The notes under the pieces: model-generated
Database searches by the model: none
The model's input: only the letters and a program-made list of their open reading frames with translations
Told to the model about the DNA's origin: nothing
In this document: positions 1 through 7,825 of the stretch, one piece after another
Layout of the letters: the number at the start of each line of letters is the position of its first letter
Numbering within the stretch: position 1 is the stretch's first letter
Assembly: GCF_040686855.1 (NCBI RefSeq)
Contig: NZ_JBFBOG010000001.1
Span: 1,054,001-1,118,000 of the forward strand
Source of the DNA: Leifsonia sp040686855
GTDB taxonomy: Bacteria > Actinomycetota > Actinomycetes > Actinomycetales > Microbacteriaceae
Length of the DNA stretch: 64,000 nucleotides
Direction of reading: 5' to 3'
Program-made: the position numbers and the translations under genes

Positions 1-1
1 C

Positions 2-199
2 TCATTTGTCACGAGTGGCGAGCATACTCGCTGGCAATGCACTGTCAAGTCGGCGCGTCGCGCGCCGGGGAGCCTTCCGATCTGCAAACACTGGGTGCTG
101 CACCGCGGACGAGGCGCCGACCGCGGTTTCCCGCGGCACGGCGACCCGGACGGTTCTCACTGGGAGCCGGATGAGCATTCGCTGATTCTTCTCCGATAG
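2..199 (+). CDS. possible 3' end of an unidentified gene
   Basis: An open frame of 65 codons runs from the left edge to a TAG stop at 197-199, just before the convergent PadR gene. No start is visible, so it could be the end of a gene entering from the left. The translation contains a His/Trp/Arg-rich stretch (KHWVLHRGRG, then SHWEPDEHSL) that I do not recognise. Third-position G+C is clearly lower than in the confident genes here, which argues against coding or for foreign origin. It may simply be non-coding sequence. No other gene is visible in 1-212. Confidence 0.2.
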   Translation, partial: SFVTSGEHTRWQCTVKSARRAPGSLPICKHWVLHRGRGADRGFPRHGDPDGSHWEPDEHSLILLR

Positions 200-212
200 C
201 CGCCTGTCCCGA

Positions 213-842
213 TCAGGGGCGGGCCAGCACTTCGGCTACCGCGCGCCGCACGCGATCCAGCTCGCCCTTGAGGAGCGGCACGGCGTCAGGCGGAAGCGCG
301 CCTCGAGCGGCATAGGACCGCAGGTCAGTGCGCAATTCCTGACGGAACTCGTTGAGCGCGGCCTCGGCGTCGCGGACGGCCGCATTGCCGGCCATCCGCG
401 CATCCCGATCGGCGTCGCGGGCATCCTGCCGCGGGTCGACGCGGGTGGCGTTCCGCTTCGCCTCGCGGGCCGCCGAGGCGAGCTCGGCGCGCAGGGTGCG
501 CATGGCGTCGTTCACGCCCGCACGCACCTCGTCGGCGAGACGGCGCACCGAATCGGTGACCTCGTCCTCGATCGCGTCGAGCTCCGGACGACGCGCGGCC
601 AGCTCGGCGCGACCGGCGTCCGTGATCGCGTAGACGGTCTTGCGACCCTCGGTGGTCTTGGTGACCAGGCCCTCCTCCTCCAGCTTCGCCAGCCGGGGGT
701 AGATGGTGCCCGCGCTCGGGCTGTAGGTGCCGCCGAACCGGTCGGTGAGCGCCTGGATCAGCTCGTAGCCGTGTCGCGGAGACTCGTCGAGCAGGCTGAG
801 CAGGTACAGCCGGAGGCTGCCGTGCGAGAAGACGGGACTCAC
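213..842 (-). CDS. PadR family transcriptional regulator
   Basis: The 209-residue protein has an N-terminal PadR winged helix (about residues 8-80; HGYELIQAL, then GTIYPRLAKLEEEGLV with the typical recognition-wing layout). A long, charged, Ala/Arg-rich helical tail follows. PadR proteins usually dimerise through a C-terminal helix and repress nearby transport or envelope genes. I chose the GTG at 842 because it forms a GTGA overlap with the stop of the upstream DUF4097 gene, which implies translational coupling. Together they form a two-gene operon with a repeated palindromic site upstream, so autoregulation is likely. The ligand is unknown. Confidence 0.9.
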   Translation of the reverse strand: MSPVFSHGSLRLYLLSLLDESPRHGYELIQALTDRFGGTYSPSAGTIYPRLAKLEEEGLVTKTTEGRKTVYAITDAGRAELAARRPELDAIEDEVTDSVRRLADEVRAGVNDAMRTLRAELASAAREAKRNATRVDPRQDARDADRDARMAGNAAVRDAEAALNEFRQELRTDLRSYAARGALPPDAVPLLKGELDRVRRAVAEVLARP

Positions 843-1681
843 GCCGTCGCCTCCTGGGCTCCCGCGTCCTGCGTGGTGGACGCGCTGCGCAGCACGGCGG
901 CGTCGCCCGAGACGGAGTTGACGCTGATCTCGACCCAGGTGCCATTGAGCGACCCTGCCGTGCCCGTGTACCCCCGGCCCATGCCGCCGACGACGGTCAT
1001 GTTGTCGAGCTGCACCTTGCCGGACACCGTGTCGACACGGTAACGCGCGCCGACGGCCTCCGGGATGCGGATCGTCGTGTCCCCCGAGACGGTGTTGACA
1101 CTGATCTCGTCGGGGGTGCCGGTGACGTCGATCATGACGTCGGCGGAGACGCCGGCCGCGGAGAACCGGTGGATGGCGCCAGTCGCCGTCACATCGCCCG
1201 AGACGGTGTGCGCGACGATGCGCCCGGTGTGGTCGCGGACGGACAGCTCGCCGCTGACCGAGTTGAGCTCGATGTCGCCGGTGAGCCCGTCGGCGACCAC
1301 GTCGCCGTTCACCGTGCTGAGGCGGGCGTCGGTGGTGAGGCCCGAGACGAGGGCGGTCGCTGAGACCACGCCGAACTTGAGCTCCACGTCGCGCGGGACG
1401 AGCACGCTGATGTCTGCCTTGGCGCTCGAGCGCATCGACTTGAACACCTCGATGAAGTTGTCCCAGCGCAGCTGCGGGTGGTCGATCTCCAAGCGGTCGC
1501 CGTCGATGACGATCTTGAGGTCGCGCCCGGCGACCGAGTGGACCTCGATGCGCGCGCCCGGCTCGTCGTGGCCGACGATGTCGACCTGGCCGCCGAGGAG
1601 TCCGACCTTGAGCGTGCGGACGATCTCCACGTCGATGGTGCGGCTCTCGCCCGGCTGGATCAGCCACTTCTCCTGTGCCAT
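839..1681 (-). CDS. DUF4097 family beta-strand repeat protein
   Basis: A 280-residue protein whose sequence is a ladder of short beta-strand repeats built around VSGD/VSGE/VSGK motifs (NSVSGEL, HTVSGDV, NTVSGDT, DTVSGKV, NSVSGDA). This is typical of DUF4097/adhesin-like right-handed beta-helix domains. There is no signal peptide or membrane segment, so it is probably cytoplasmic or membrane-associated through partners. The ATG at 1681 is preferred over upstream codons because it starts the conserved-looking MAQEKW segment. It is the first gene of a PadR-coupled operon, an arrangement common in actinobacteria. Molecular function is not known. Confidence 0.85.
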   Translation of the reverse strand: MAQEKWLIQPGESRTIDVEIVRTLKVGLLGGQVDIVGHDEPGARIEVHSVAGRDLKIVIDGDRLEIDHPQLRWDNFIEVFKSMRSSAKADISVLVPRDVELKFGVVSATALVSGLTTDARLSTVNGDVVADGLTGDIELNSVSGELSVRDHTGRIVAHTVSGDVTATGAIHRFSAAGVSADVMIDVTGTPDEISVNTVSGDTTIRIPEAVGARYRVDTVSGKVQLDNMTVVGGMGRGYTGTAGSLNGTWVEISVNSVSGDAAVLRSASTTQDAGAQEATA

Positions 1682-1729
1682 GTTCTCGTGCTCCTTGTTC
1701 TCCGGTCCGTGCCGGGACCGTCGGTGACT

Positions 1730-1773
1730 CGCGTTATATCGCGACTGTTGACGTGAATCACGATATATCGCGA
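1730..1773. promoter_or_regulatory. repeated PadR-type operator
   Basis: The 10-mer TATATCGCGA occurs twice in direct orientation, at 1735-1744 and 1764-1773, with starts 29 bp apart. Both copies carry the palindromic core TCGCGA. The second lies within CGATATATCG (1761-1770), itself a perfect palindrome, and the first within CGCGTTATATCGCG (1730-1743). The site lies about 50-90 bp upstream of the DUF4097-PadR operon. It is the obvious candidate for binding by the PadR protein encoded there; the link is inferred from position. Confidence 0.55.
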
Positions 1774-1842
1774 ATCGGCGTCGCACAAGGAGCGCGGAGA
1801 GGAATCAGGGTCTGCTCAGGGAGGACCCCGAGTGAATGCGCG

Positions 1843-2424
1843 TCAGCGCTTGAGCCAGGGCTGCAGCATCCGGGTCACAAAGGGCAGCAGCAGGTACGTC
1901 ATGGTCGGCGTCAGGCACAGCGTGCTGATCAGGACTGTGGCGAGCGGCCACAGCGTGTGCCAACCCGGGATGAACGTCACCGTCAGGTAGGTGAAGAGGA
2001 GCGACAGCGGGAAGAACCCGAGCCAGATCGTGACCGCCTGCTTCCACCGCGGCGGTGCGGCCGGAACGCCGGGTTGCGGCTCGTCGAACCAGCCCTCGAT
2101 GCCCGTCCGCCGCTCGACGCGGGACACCTCCACGAGCTCGCGGCCCTCGTACAGCCAGTCGGCGCGGTCGTCCGACGCCTCCCAGGCCTCCAGTGTGTCC
2201 GCGTCCGCGAAACGGTACAGCATGTGCCACTCGTCGGAGTCGGCGTGGGCGCGCACCCATCCCGAGCCGAGGAAGCCGTCGTAGGTGTTGGCGAGGTTCA
2301 CGCCCGACTGAACCCATCGGGTGACGTCGGCCAGGCGGCTGCCGTCGACACGACGGGTGATGGACACGGTGATCGGGAGGCGACGCGCTCGTGGCGCATC
2401 CAGCAGAGGCTCTTGTGGAGACAT
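1843..2424 (-). CDS. ABM-domain membrane protein (COG3224-like)
   Basis: The 193-residue protein has an antibiotic-biosynthesis-monooxygenase-like ferredoxin-fold domain (about residues 15-110; TVSITRRV, FLGSGWVRAH, WHMLYRF, DWLYEGREL). Two C-terminal transmembrane helices follow (about 130-155 and 162-185). The linker PPRWKQAVTIWLGFFPLSLL is characteristic of this fused ABM-membrane family. No substrate or reaction is established for the family. A GACAAT hexamer ends 6 nt before the ATG and GGAGG also lies there, so either leaderless or SD-led initiation is possible. It is a monocistronic gene between the DUF4097 operon and the LacI gene. Confidence 0.75.
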   Translation of the reverse strand: MSPQEPLLDAPRARRLPITVSITRRVDGSRLADVTRWVQSGVNLANTYDGFLGSGWVRAHADSDEWHMLYRFADADTLEAWEASDDRADWLYEGRELVEVSRVERRTGIEGWFDEPQPGVPAAPPRWKQAVTIWLGFFPLSLLFTYLTVTFIPGWHTLWPLATVLISTLCLTPTMTYLLLPFVTRMLQPWLKR

Positions 2425-2466
2425 GCCTCCATTGTCTCCGGTCGGCGTTACAGGCGGATTTCGCGG

Positions 2467-3513
2467 TCAGCGGGCGCCGATGAGCGGCGGCCCCTCGCGG
2501 ACCACCAGCCGCGGCGCGACCAGGCGGTGCCGTGGATCGGCGACCTCCTCGCCCGCGCGCACCTGGCCGCCGTGGGCTCCGGTCAGCAGCTCGAGCACAC
2601 CCGCGGCGACCTCGTCGAGCTGCTGCCCGACGCTCGAGAAGCCGAGCGACGCAGCGACCGGGGTGTCGTCGTAGCCGACGACCGGGATGCGGCCCCCGGT
2701 CGCCGTGAGCACGCCGAGCGCGAGCGAGTCGGACGCGCACACGACGCCGTCGATCGGGCCGGCTTCCGCTTCCAGGCGGCGGATCGCATCCGCGCCGAAC
2801 GGCACGACGTCCTCGACCGCGGCGTCGAGGCGACGCAGCTCGTCCTCGGCGAGACCGCTGCGCTCCCGCATGGCGTCGAGCCAGCCCTCCCGGCGGTCGT
2901 CACCCGTGCCGGACCCGCTGGGCCAGCCGACGAACGCGATGCGGCGCAGCCGACGGGAGAGGAGGTACGAGGTCGCTTCGCGCACGCCGGCGCGGCCGTC
3001 CACATCCACCCAGAGGTGCTGCGGGTCCGTCATGTCGTCGATGCCCCAGGGGCGCCCGAAGGTGACGAACGACTGGCCGTGCTCGATCAGCCATTCGGTG
3101 CGGGGATCCCCGTGGAACGTGGAGGTGAGCACGAAGGCGTCCACGTCGGCGGCGTCGGAGAGCCGGCGGAACTGCTCGATCTCGTCGTCGGGCCCGGAGG
3201 CGGTGAACAGCAGCATCCGCAGGCCCTGCCGGTCGGCCTGCTCGGTGAGCGCGTGCAGGAAGCGGTCGAGGATGCTGCCCGAGATGCCGTCCTGCGTGAT
3301 CGGGTCGAGGCGGATGCCGATCGTCGAGCTCTTCTGCGTGCGCAACCGGCGCGCGGAGGCGTGCGGCCGGTAGCCGAGGGTGTGGATGGCCGCCTGGACG
3401 CGCTCCCGCGTCTCCGGGCGCACGAGCTCGGGCGCGTTCAGCACGTTGGAGACCGTCTGTCGGGAGACGCCGGCGACGTCGGCGACGTCGCTCACCGTGG
3501 GCTGCAGTCCCAT
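2467..3513 (-). CDS. LacI family transcriptional regulator
   Basis: A 348-residue LacI/GalR repressor. The N-terminal helix-turn-helix (residues about 6-26, VSDVADVAGVSRQTVSNVL) and hinge helix (PHASARRLRTQ) are intact. They are followed by a periplasmic-binding-protein-like sensor domain with the usual DGVVCASDSLALGVL segment. A strong Shine-Dalgarno (GGAGGGAGG) precedes the ATG. The gene is divergent from a sugar ABC transporter operon, whose promoter region carries two palindromic LacI-type sites. It is therefore very likely the sugar-responsive repressor of that operon. The inducer cannot be read from sequence. Confidence 0.93.
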   Translation of the reverse strand: MGLQPTVSDVADVAGVSRQTVSNVLNAPELVRPETRERVQAAIHTLGYRPHASARRLRTQKSSTIGIRLDPITQDGISGSILDRFLHALTEQADRQGLRMLLFTASGPDDEIEQFRRLSDAADVDAFVLTSTFHGDPRTEWLIEHGQSFVTFGRPWGIDDMTDPQHLWVDVDGRAGVREATSYLLSRRLRRIAFVGWPSGSGTGDDRREGWLDAMRERSGLAEDELRRLDAAVEDVVPFGADAIRRLEAEAGPIDGVVCASDSLALGVLTATGGRIPVVGYDDTPVAASLGFSSVGQQLDEVAAGVLELLTGAHGGQVRAGEEVADPRHRLVAPRLVVREGPPLIGAR

Positions 3514-3556
3514 CGCGCGCCTCCCTCCTCGGCTGGATATGACCCTAGTGGTCCGC

Positions 3557-3586
3557 TTGACACCTTCGGAACAGCGCGGTTACTGT
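3557..3586 (+). promoter_or_regulatory. sigma-70 promoter of the sugar ABC operon
   Basis: A perfect -35 hexamer TTGACA (3557-3562) is followed after 18 nt by TACTGT (3581-3586). Transcription would start near 3593, just before two palindromic operator sites. The promoter lies between the divergent LacI gene and the binding-protein gene and points towards the latter. Confidence 0.65.
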
Positions 3587-3600
3587 GGCACACATCCCGG

Positions 3601-3614
3601 TTTGATCGTTCAAA
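3601..3614. promoter_or_regulatory. LacI-type operator 1
   Basis: TTTGATCGTTCAAA is a near-perfect palindrome with a central CG, the hallmark of LacI-family sites. It sits about 8 bp downstream of the predicted transcription start, where a bound repressor would block initiation or clearance. Confidence 0.7.
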
Positions 3615-3634
3615 GTCAGCGTAGCAGGTGCGGA

Positions 3635-3648
3635 TTTGATCGTTCAAA
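3635..3648. promoter_or_regulatory. LacI-type operator 2
   Basis: A second, identical copy of TTTGATCGTTCAAA begins 34 bp after the first, so the two lie on roughly the same helical face. Exact duplication of a 14-mer this close to a LacI gene strongly supports cooperative repressor binding. Confidence 0.7.
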
Positions 3649-3737
3649 CATCGGGCGGAGACACACGACGGACCAAAGGAGGTCGGATGCGGGCATCGCT
3701 GCAGCGCATCGTGATCTCCCCCACCAAGGAGAATCGA

Positions 3738-4991
3738 ATGCGCAAGATCACACACCGCCGGCTCGCGGCCGGCGCCGTCGCAGCGGCGACGGCGCTCGCC
3801 CTGACCGCCTGCGGCTCCGGCTTCGGCGGCAGCAGCAGCAGCGGCGACTCCGGCAAGCTCACCTCGTCCGACAAAGCCCTCACCGTCATGATCGGCTCGT
3901 CCGGCGACGCCGAGACGAACGCGGTCAAGTCAGCGGTCAGCGACTGGTCGAAGAGCTCGGGCACCAAGGCGAGCGTCGTCACGGCGAGCGACCTGAACCA
4001 GCAGCTCTCGCAGGGCTTCGCGGCGAAGAAGCCGGCGGACGTGTTCTACCTCTCGACGGACGCGCTCGCCGGGTACGCCTCCAACGGCTCCCTGCTCGCG
4101 TACGGCGACCAGCTCAGCAACAAGAGCGACTTCTACCCGAGCCTGGTGAAGTCCTTCACCTACGACGGCAAGTTCTACTGCGCGCCGAAGGACTTCTCGA
4201 CCCTCCAGCTCGTCATCAACACCGACGCGTGGAAGGCCGCCGGCCTGACGGACGCCGACATCCCGAAGACCTGGGACCAGCTCGAGTCCGTCGCCAAGAA
4301 GCTCACCACCGGCAGCCAGGTCGGCCTCGGCATCTCCGGCGAGTACGCCCGCATCGGATCCTTCATGGTCCAGGCCGGCGGCAACCTCATGAACGACGAC
4401 AGCACCAAGGCGACCGCGAACAGCGACGCCAACGTGCAGGCGCTCGACGAGGTCAAGAAGATGCTCAACGGCGGCGAGCTCAAGTACGCCAAGGACCTCG
4501 GCGCGGGCTGGGGCGGCGAGGCGTTCGGCAAGGGCCTCGCGGCGATGACGATCGAGGGCAACTGGATCACCGGAGCCCTGAAGTCCGACTTCCCGAACAT
4601 CAAGTACACGATCGCCGAGCTGCCGAAGGGCCCGGCCGGCGCGGGCACGCTGCAGTTCACGAACTGCTGGGGCATCGCCGCCGACAGCCCCAACCAGGCC
4701 GCCGCGCTCAAGCTCGTCGAGAAGCTGACCAGCAAGGACGACCAGCTCGCCTTCTCGAAGGCCTTCGGCCCGATGCCGTCGATCAAGTCGGCCGCCGACG
4801 AGTGGAAGTCGGACAACCCCGACCTCGTCCCGTTCCTCAACGCCGCGGACTACGCCAAGGGCGTGCCGACTGCGAAGGGCTCGGCCGACGTCGTGACCGA
4901 CCTCAACAGCAAGCTGGAGTCGCTGGCCACCGGCGACCCGAAGTCGATCCTCGACGCCACGCAGAAGAACCTCGAAGCGCTGCTGAAGTAA
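3738..4991 (+). CDS. sugar ABC transporter substrate-binding lipoprotein
   Basis: A 417-residue family-1 extracellular solute-binding protein (MalE/UgpB-like). It has a lipoprotein signal peptide with two Arg near the N-terminus and a lipobox ending LTAC (Cys25), followed by a Gly/Ser-rich tether. The body is a typical type I/II binding-protein fold. The chosen ATG has AAGGAG 6 nt upstream. An in-frame ATG at 3687 has an even stronger AAAGGAGG and would add 17 residues before the signal peptide. The protein should be anchored outside the membrane and deliver an oligosaccharide to the two permeases encoded next. Substrate unknown. Confidence 0.93.
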   Translation: MRKITHRRLAAGAVAAATALALTACGSGFGGSSSSGDSGKLTSSDKALTVMIGSSGDAETNAVKSAVSDWSKSSGTKASVVTASDLNQQLSQGFAAKKPADVFYLSTDALAGYASNGSLLAYGDQLSNKSDFYPSLVKSFTYDGKFYCAPKDFSTLQLVINTDAWKAAGLTDADIPKTWDQLESVAKKLTTGSQVGLGISGEYARIGSFMVQAGGNLMNDDSTKATANSDANVQALDEVKKMLNGGELKYAKDLGAGWGGEAFGKGLAAMTIEGNWITGALKSDFPNIKYTIAELPKGPAGAGTLQFTNCWGIAADSPNQAAALKLVEKLTSKDDQLAFSKAFGPMPSIKSAADEWKSDNPDLVPFLNAADYAKGVPTAKGSADVVTDLNSKLESLATGDPKSILDATQKNLEALLK

Positions 4992-5019
4992 CCCCCTTCG
5001 ACGGAGAAGAAGAAGAGTC

Positions 5020-6177
5020 ATGTCTGCAACCACGAGTCGGCCTCGTCGCACCGGGATCCGGCGCGGCGAGGCCGCCTCGGGGTGGTTGTTCACCGCCCCG
5101 GTCATCCTGCTTCTCGGCGTTTTCCTCGTCATCCCGGTGCTCATGGCGCTGTGGGTGAGCTTCTCCGACTGGGGCGGCCGCGGCAGCCCCTTCTCCTCCG
5201 ACGTGAAGTTCGTCGGGCTCCAGAACTACGCCACGCTGCTGGGCGGCGGCGGGCTCGCCGAGCAGGACTTCGGGATGTCACTCAAGAACAACGCCTGGTA
5301 CGTGGTGCTCGTCGTGCCCATCCAGACCGCGGTGTCGCTCGGCCTCGCCGTGCTCGTCAACCGTGCGATCCTCCGCGGGCGCGGCTTCTTCCGCACCGCC
5401 TTCTACTTCCCGTCGGTCACCAGCTCGGTGGCGATCACGGTGCTGTGGCTGTTCCTGTTCAGCACCAGCGGAGCCGTCAACAAGGTGCTGTCGTGGTTCG
5501 GCATCCACGGACCGAACTGGTTCAACGACCCGAGCGGCATCATCCACAACCTCCTGGCGGCTGTCGGCGTCACCCAGGGTCCGGCGGCGCTGACGCAGAA
5601 CACGGCCCTCGGCGTCTCGTGGTGGGACTGGCTGGGCGGCCCGTCGGTCGCCATGTCGGCGTACATCATCATGGCGGTCTTCACGACGAGCGGCACGTTC
5701 ATGCTGCTGTTCCTCGCGGCGCTGCAGAACCTCGGCGGCGACATCACCGAGGCCGCGGAGATGGACGGCGCCAACGCCTGGCAGCGCTTCTGGCGGATCA
5801 CGCTCCCCCAGCTCCGCCCCACGCTGTTCACCGTGCTGACCCTCGGTCTCATCGGCTGCTGGCAGGTGTTCGACCAGATCTACACCGGGACTCGTGGTGC
5901 GCCGGGCAAGACGACGCTGACGCCCGCGTACCTCTCTTATCAGACCTCGTTCGTGAACCAGTCGTGGGGCCAGGGTGCGGCGATCGCATTCATCCTGTTC
6001 GTCATCATCGTGGTGTTCACGCTGTTCCAGCGCTGGGTGCTGCGCGAACGGAAGGTGTCCAGGCGGCGGATGCGGCTGTACCAGCCGGCACTGGCCGCCG
6101 GCACGGCCGCGGGCGGTGCGCCGAGCAGCGTGCCGTCGACCAGCGACGAGAACGAACGGAAGCGAGCACTCCGATGA
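5020..6177 (+). CDS. sugar ABC transporter permease (MalF-like)
   Basis: A 385-residue inner-membrane permease of the carbohydrate CUT1 type with about six transmembrane helices. The cytoplasmic EAA coupling loop is intact (EAAEMDGANAWQRFWRITLP, near residue 247). There is an insertion between helices around residues 160-205 (FNDPSGIIHNLL to WWDWLGG). The gene follows the binding protein by 28 bp and overlaps the next permease by ATGA. No ATPase gene is present in this operon. By analogy with other actinobacteria, a shared MsiK-type ATPase encoded elsewhere probably powers it. Confidence 0.95.
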   Translation: MSATTSRPRRTGIRRGEAASGWLFTAPVILLLGVFLVIPVLMALWVSFSDWGGRGSPFSSDVKFVGLQNYATLLGGGGLAEQDFGMSLKNNAWYVVLVVPIQTAVSLGLAVLVNRAILRGRGFFRTAFYFPSVTSSVAITVLWLFLFSTSGAVNKVLSWFGIHGPNWFNDPSGIIHNLLAAVGVTQGPAALTQNTALGVSWWDWLGGPSVAMSAYIIMAVFTTSGTFMLLFLAALQNLGGDITEAAEMDGANAWQRFWRITLPQLRPTLFTVLTLGLIGCWQVFDQIYTGTRGAPGKTTLTPAYLSYQTSFVNQSWGQGAAIAFILFVIIVVFTLFQRWVLRERKVSRRRMRLYQPALAAGTAAGGAPSSVPSTSDENERKRALR

Positions 6178-7085
6178 GCACGACCACTGTGCAGGACGCC
6201 GTCTCGGTCTCCCCACCGCCCTCGGCGCCGCGGCCCACGGCACGCCGGCGGAAGTCGACCGCGACCATCGTCGCGACCTCGATCGCCTACGCGATCCTCG
6301 TGGTGCTGGCGGTGATCTACATCATGCCGTTCCTGATCCAGGTCGCCACCTCGTTCAAGACGGACGCCGAGGCCTCGGCCAACCCGGTCTCGCTCATCCC
6401 GCAGACCTTCACCACCGCGGCGTACACGAAGTTGTTCCTCAACTCCGACTTCCCGGTCTGGTTCGGCAATACCGCTCTCGTGACCGTCTTCGTCACCGCG
6501 GGTCGCGTGTTCTTCGACTCGCTGGCGGGCTACGCGCTGGCGCGGCTGCACTTCCGCGGGCGGACCGTCGTGTTCGCCGCGCTCGTCGCCGTCATGTCGG
6601 TGCCGATGGTGGTGCTGCTGATCCCGAAGTTCCTGGTCATCAACCAGCTCGGCATGTACGACTCCTACACGGGCATGATCCTGCCGCTGCTCACGGATGC
6701 TGCAGGCGTGTTCATCATGAAGAACTTCTTCGAGTCGATCCCGGCGAGCGTAGAGGAGCAGGCCCGGATCGACGGAGCGGGCACGTTCCGGGTGTTCTGG
6801 TCGATCGTGCTGCCGATGGCGCGGCCGGCGCTCATCACGATCATCATCCTGTCGTTCCAGGGATCGTGGAACGAGCTGGCGCATTTCATCGTCTCGACGC
6901 AGAGCCCGGCGCTCACCACCCTGACCAAGGGTGTGGCGGGGCTCGCCAGCGGCCAGCTCAGCCAGGGGAGCCAGTACCCGCTGAAGCTCGCCGCGGCGGC
7001 GATCATGACCATCCCGGTCGCGGTGCTGTTCTTCGTCTTCCAGCGGCGCATCATGAACTCGAGCGAAGGGGCGGTGAAGGAGTGA
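6174..7085 (+). CDS. sugar ABC transporter permease (MalG-like)
   Basis: A 303-residue CUT1 permease with six predicted transmembrane segments and a canonical EAA loop (EEQARIDGAGTFRVFWSIVLP). The N-terminal 30 residues are a Ser/Pro-rich cytoplasmic leader. The start overlaps the upstream permease stop (ATGA at 6174-6177), and its own stop overlaps the next GTG (GTGA at 7082-7085), so the three genes are translationally coupled. It forms the membrane heterodimer with the MalF-like protein. Confidence 0.95.
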   Translation: MSTTTVQDAVSVSPPPSAPRPTARRRKSTATIVATSIAYAILVVLAVIYIMPFLIQVATSFKTDAEASANPVSLIPQTFTTAAYTKLFLNSDFPVWFGNTALVTVFVTAGRVFFDSLAGYALARLHFRGRTVVFAALVAVMSVPMVVLLIPKFLVINQLGMYDSYTGMILPLLTDAAGVFIMKNFFESIPASVEEQARIDGAGTFRVFWSIVLPMARPALITIIILSFQGSWNELAHFIVSTQSPALTTLTKGVAGLASGQLSQGSQYPLKLAAAAIMTIPVAVLFFVFQRRIMNSSEGAVKE

Positions 7086-7825
7086 CAGCAAGCGAGCCCA
7101 CCATCCTCGCCACCTGCGGCGGACTGAACGCGGGAGGCTGGACGGATTCGGTCTACGGACCGCTGCTCCACCACGCGATCGCTCTGTCGGAGGTGCGCGG
7201 ACGGGCACCCCGGGTCACGCACGTCAACACCGCGGGCGGCGACCAGCGGCACGTCGAGGGCGGCGAGCTGGAGGCGGCGCGCGCGGCGGGGGTGGACGCG
7301 ACGCATCTGCGGCTGTTCCCGCATCCCAACGTGCCGGACCTCCGCGAGCATCTGCTCCGCCAGGACGTCATCTGGGTCAGCGGCGGAAGTCTCGTGAACC
7401 TGCTCGCCGTGTGGCGGGCGCACGGAGTGGACCGGCTGCTCGCCGAGGCGTGGCGGAACGGCGTCGTGCTCGCCGGCGGCTCGGCCGGTGCGCTGTGCTG
7501 GCATGAGGGTGGCACGACGTCGTCCCACGGCCCCGACATCTCCGCCGTCGTGGACGGGCTGGGGCTCGTGCCCGGCTCGCTCGCCGTGCACTACGACTCC
7601 GACCCGAACCGGCGGCCGGCGCATCACCGCGCGATCGCCGGAGGCATCCTGTCCGACGGCTATGCGCTCGACGAGGGGACCGGTCTGGTCTACCGCGGGC
7701 GCGCGGTCGTCGATGTGGTGGCCGAGCGGCCCGGCGTGTCCGTCTGGCGCGTCGAGCGCGACGGGGACGGCGTGCGCGAGACCCGCATCCCGCCCCGGAC
7801 CCTCGGCGAGGAGGCCGCCGCATGA
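7082..7825 (+). CDS. peptidase E-like (S51 family) protein
   Basis: A 247-residue member of the peptidase S51/type 1 glutamine amidotransferase-like fold. The nucleophile elbow GGSAGAL places the catalytic Ser at residue 134. A downstream His-rich segment (VHYDSDPNRRPAHHRAI) is where the family's His lies. S51 enzymes are aspartyl dipeptidases or cyanophycinase-like serine hydrolases. The N-terminal ILATCGGLNAGGW is a typical first strand. The gene is embedded between transporter and glycosidase with 4-bp overlaps on both sides. Its role in a sugar operon is not obvious; cleavage of an aspartyl or glutamyl conjugate is one possibility. Confidence 0.82.
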   Translation: MTASEPTILATCGGLNAGGWTDSVYGPLLHHAIALSEVRGRAPRVTHVNTAGGDQRHVEGGELEAARAAGVDATHLRLFPHPNVPDLREHLLRQDVIWVSGGSLVNLLAVWRAHGVDRLLAEAWRNGVVLAGGSAGALCWHEGGTTSSHGPDISAVVDGLGLVPGSLAVHYDSDPNRRPAHHRAIAGGILSDGYALDEGTGLVYRGRAVVDVVAERPGVSVWRVERDGDGVRETRIPPRTLGEEAAA

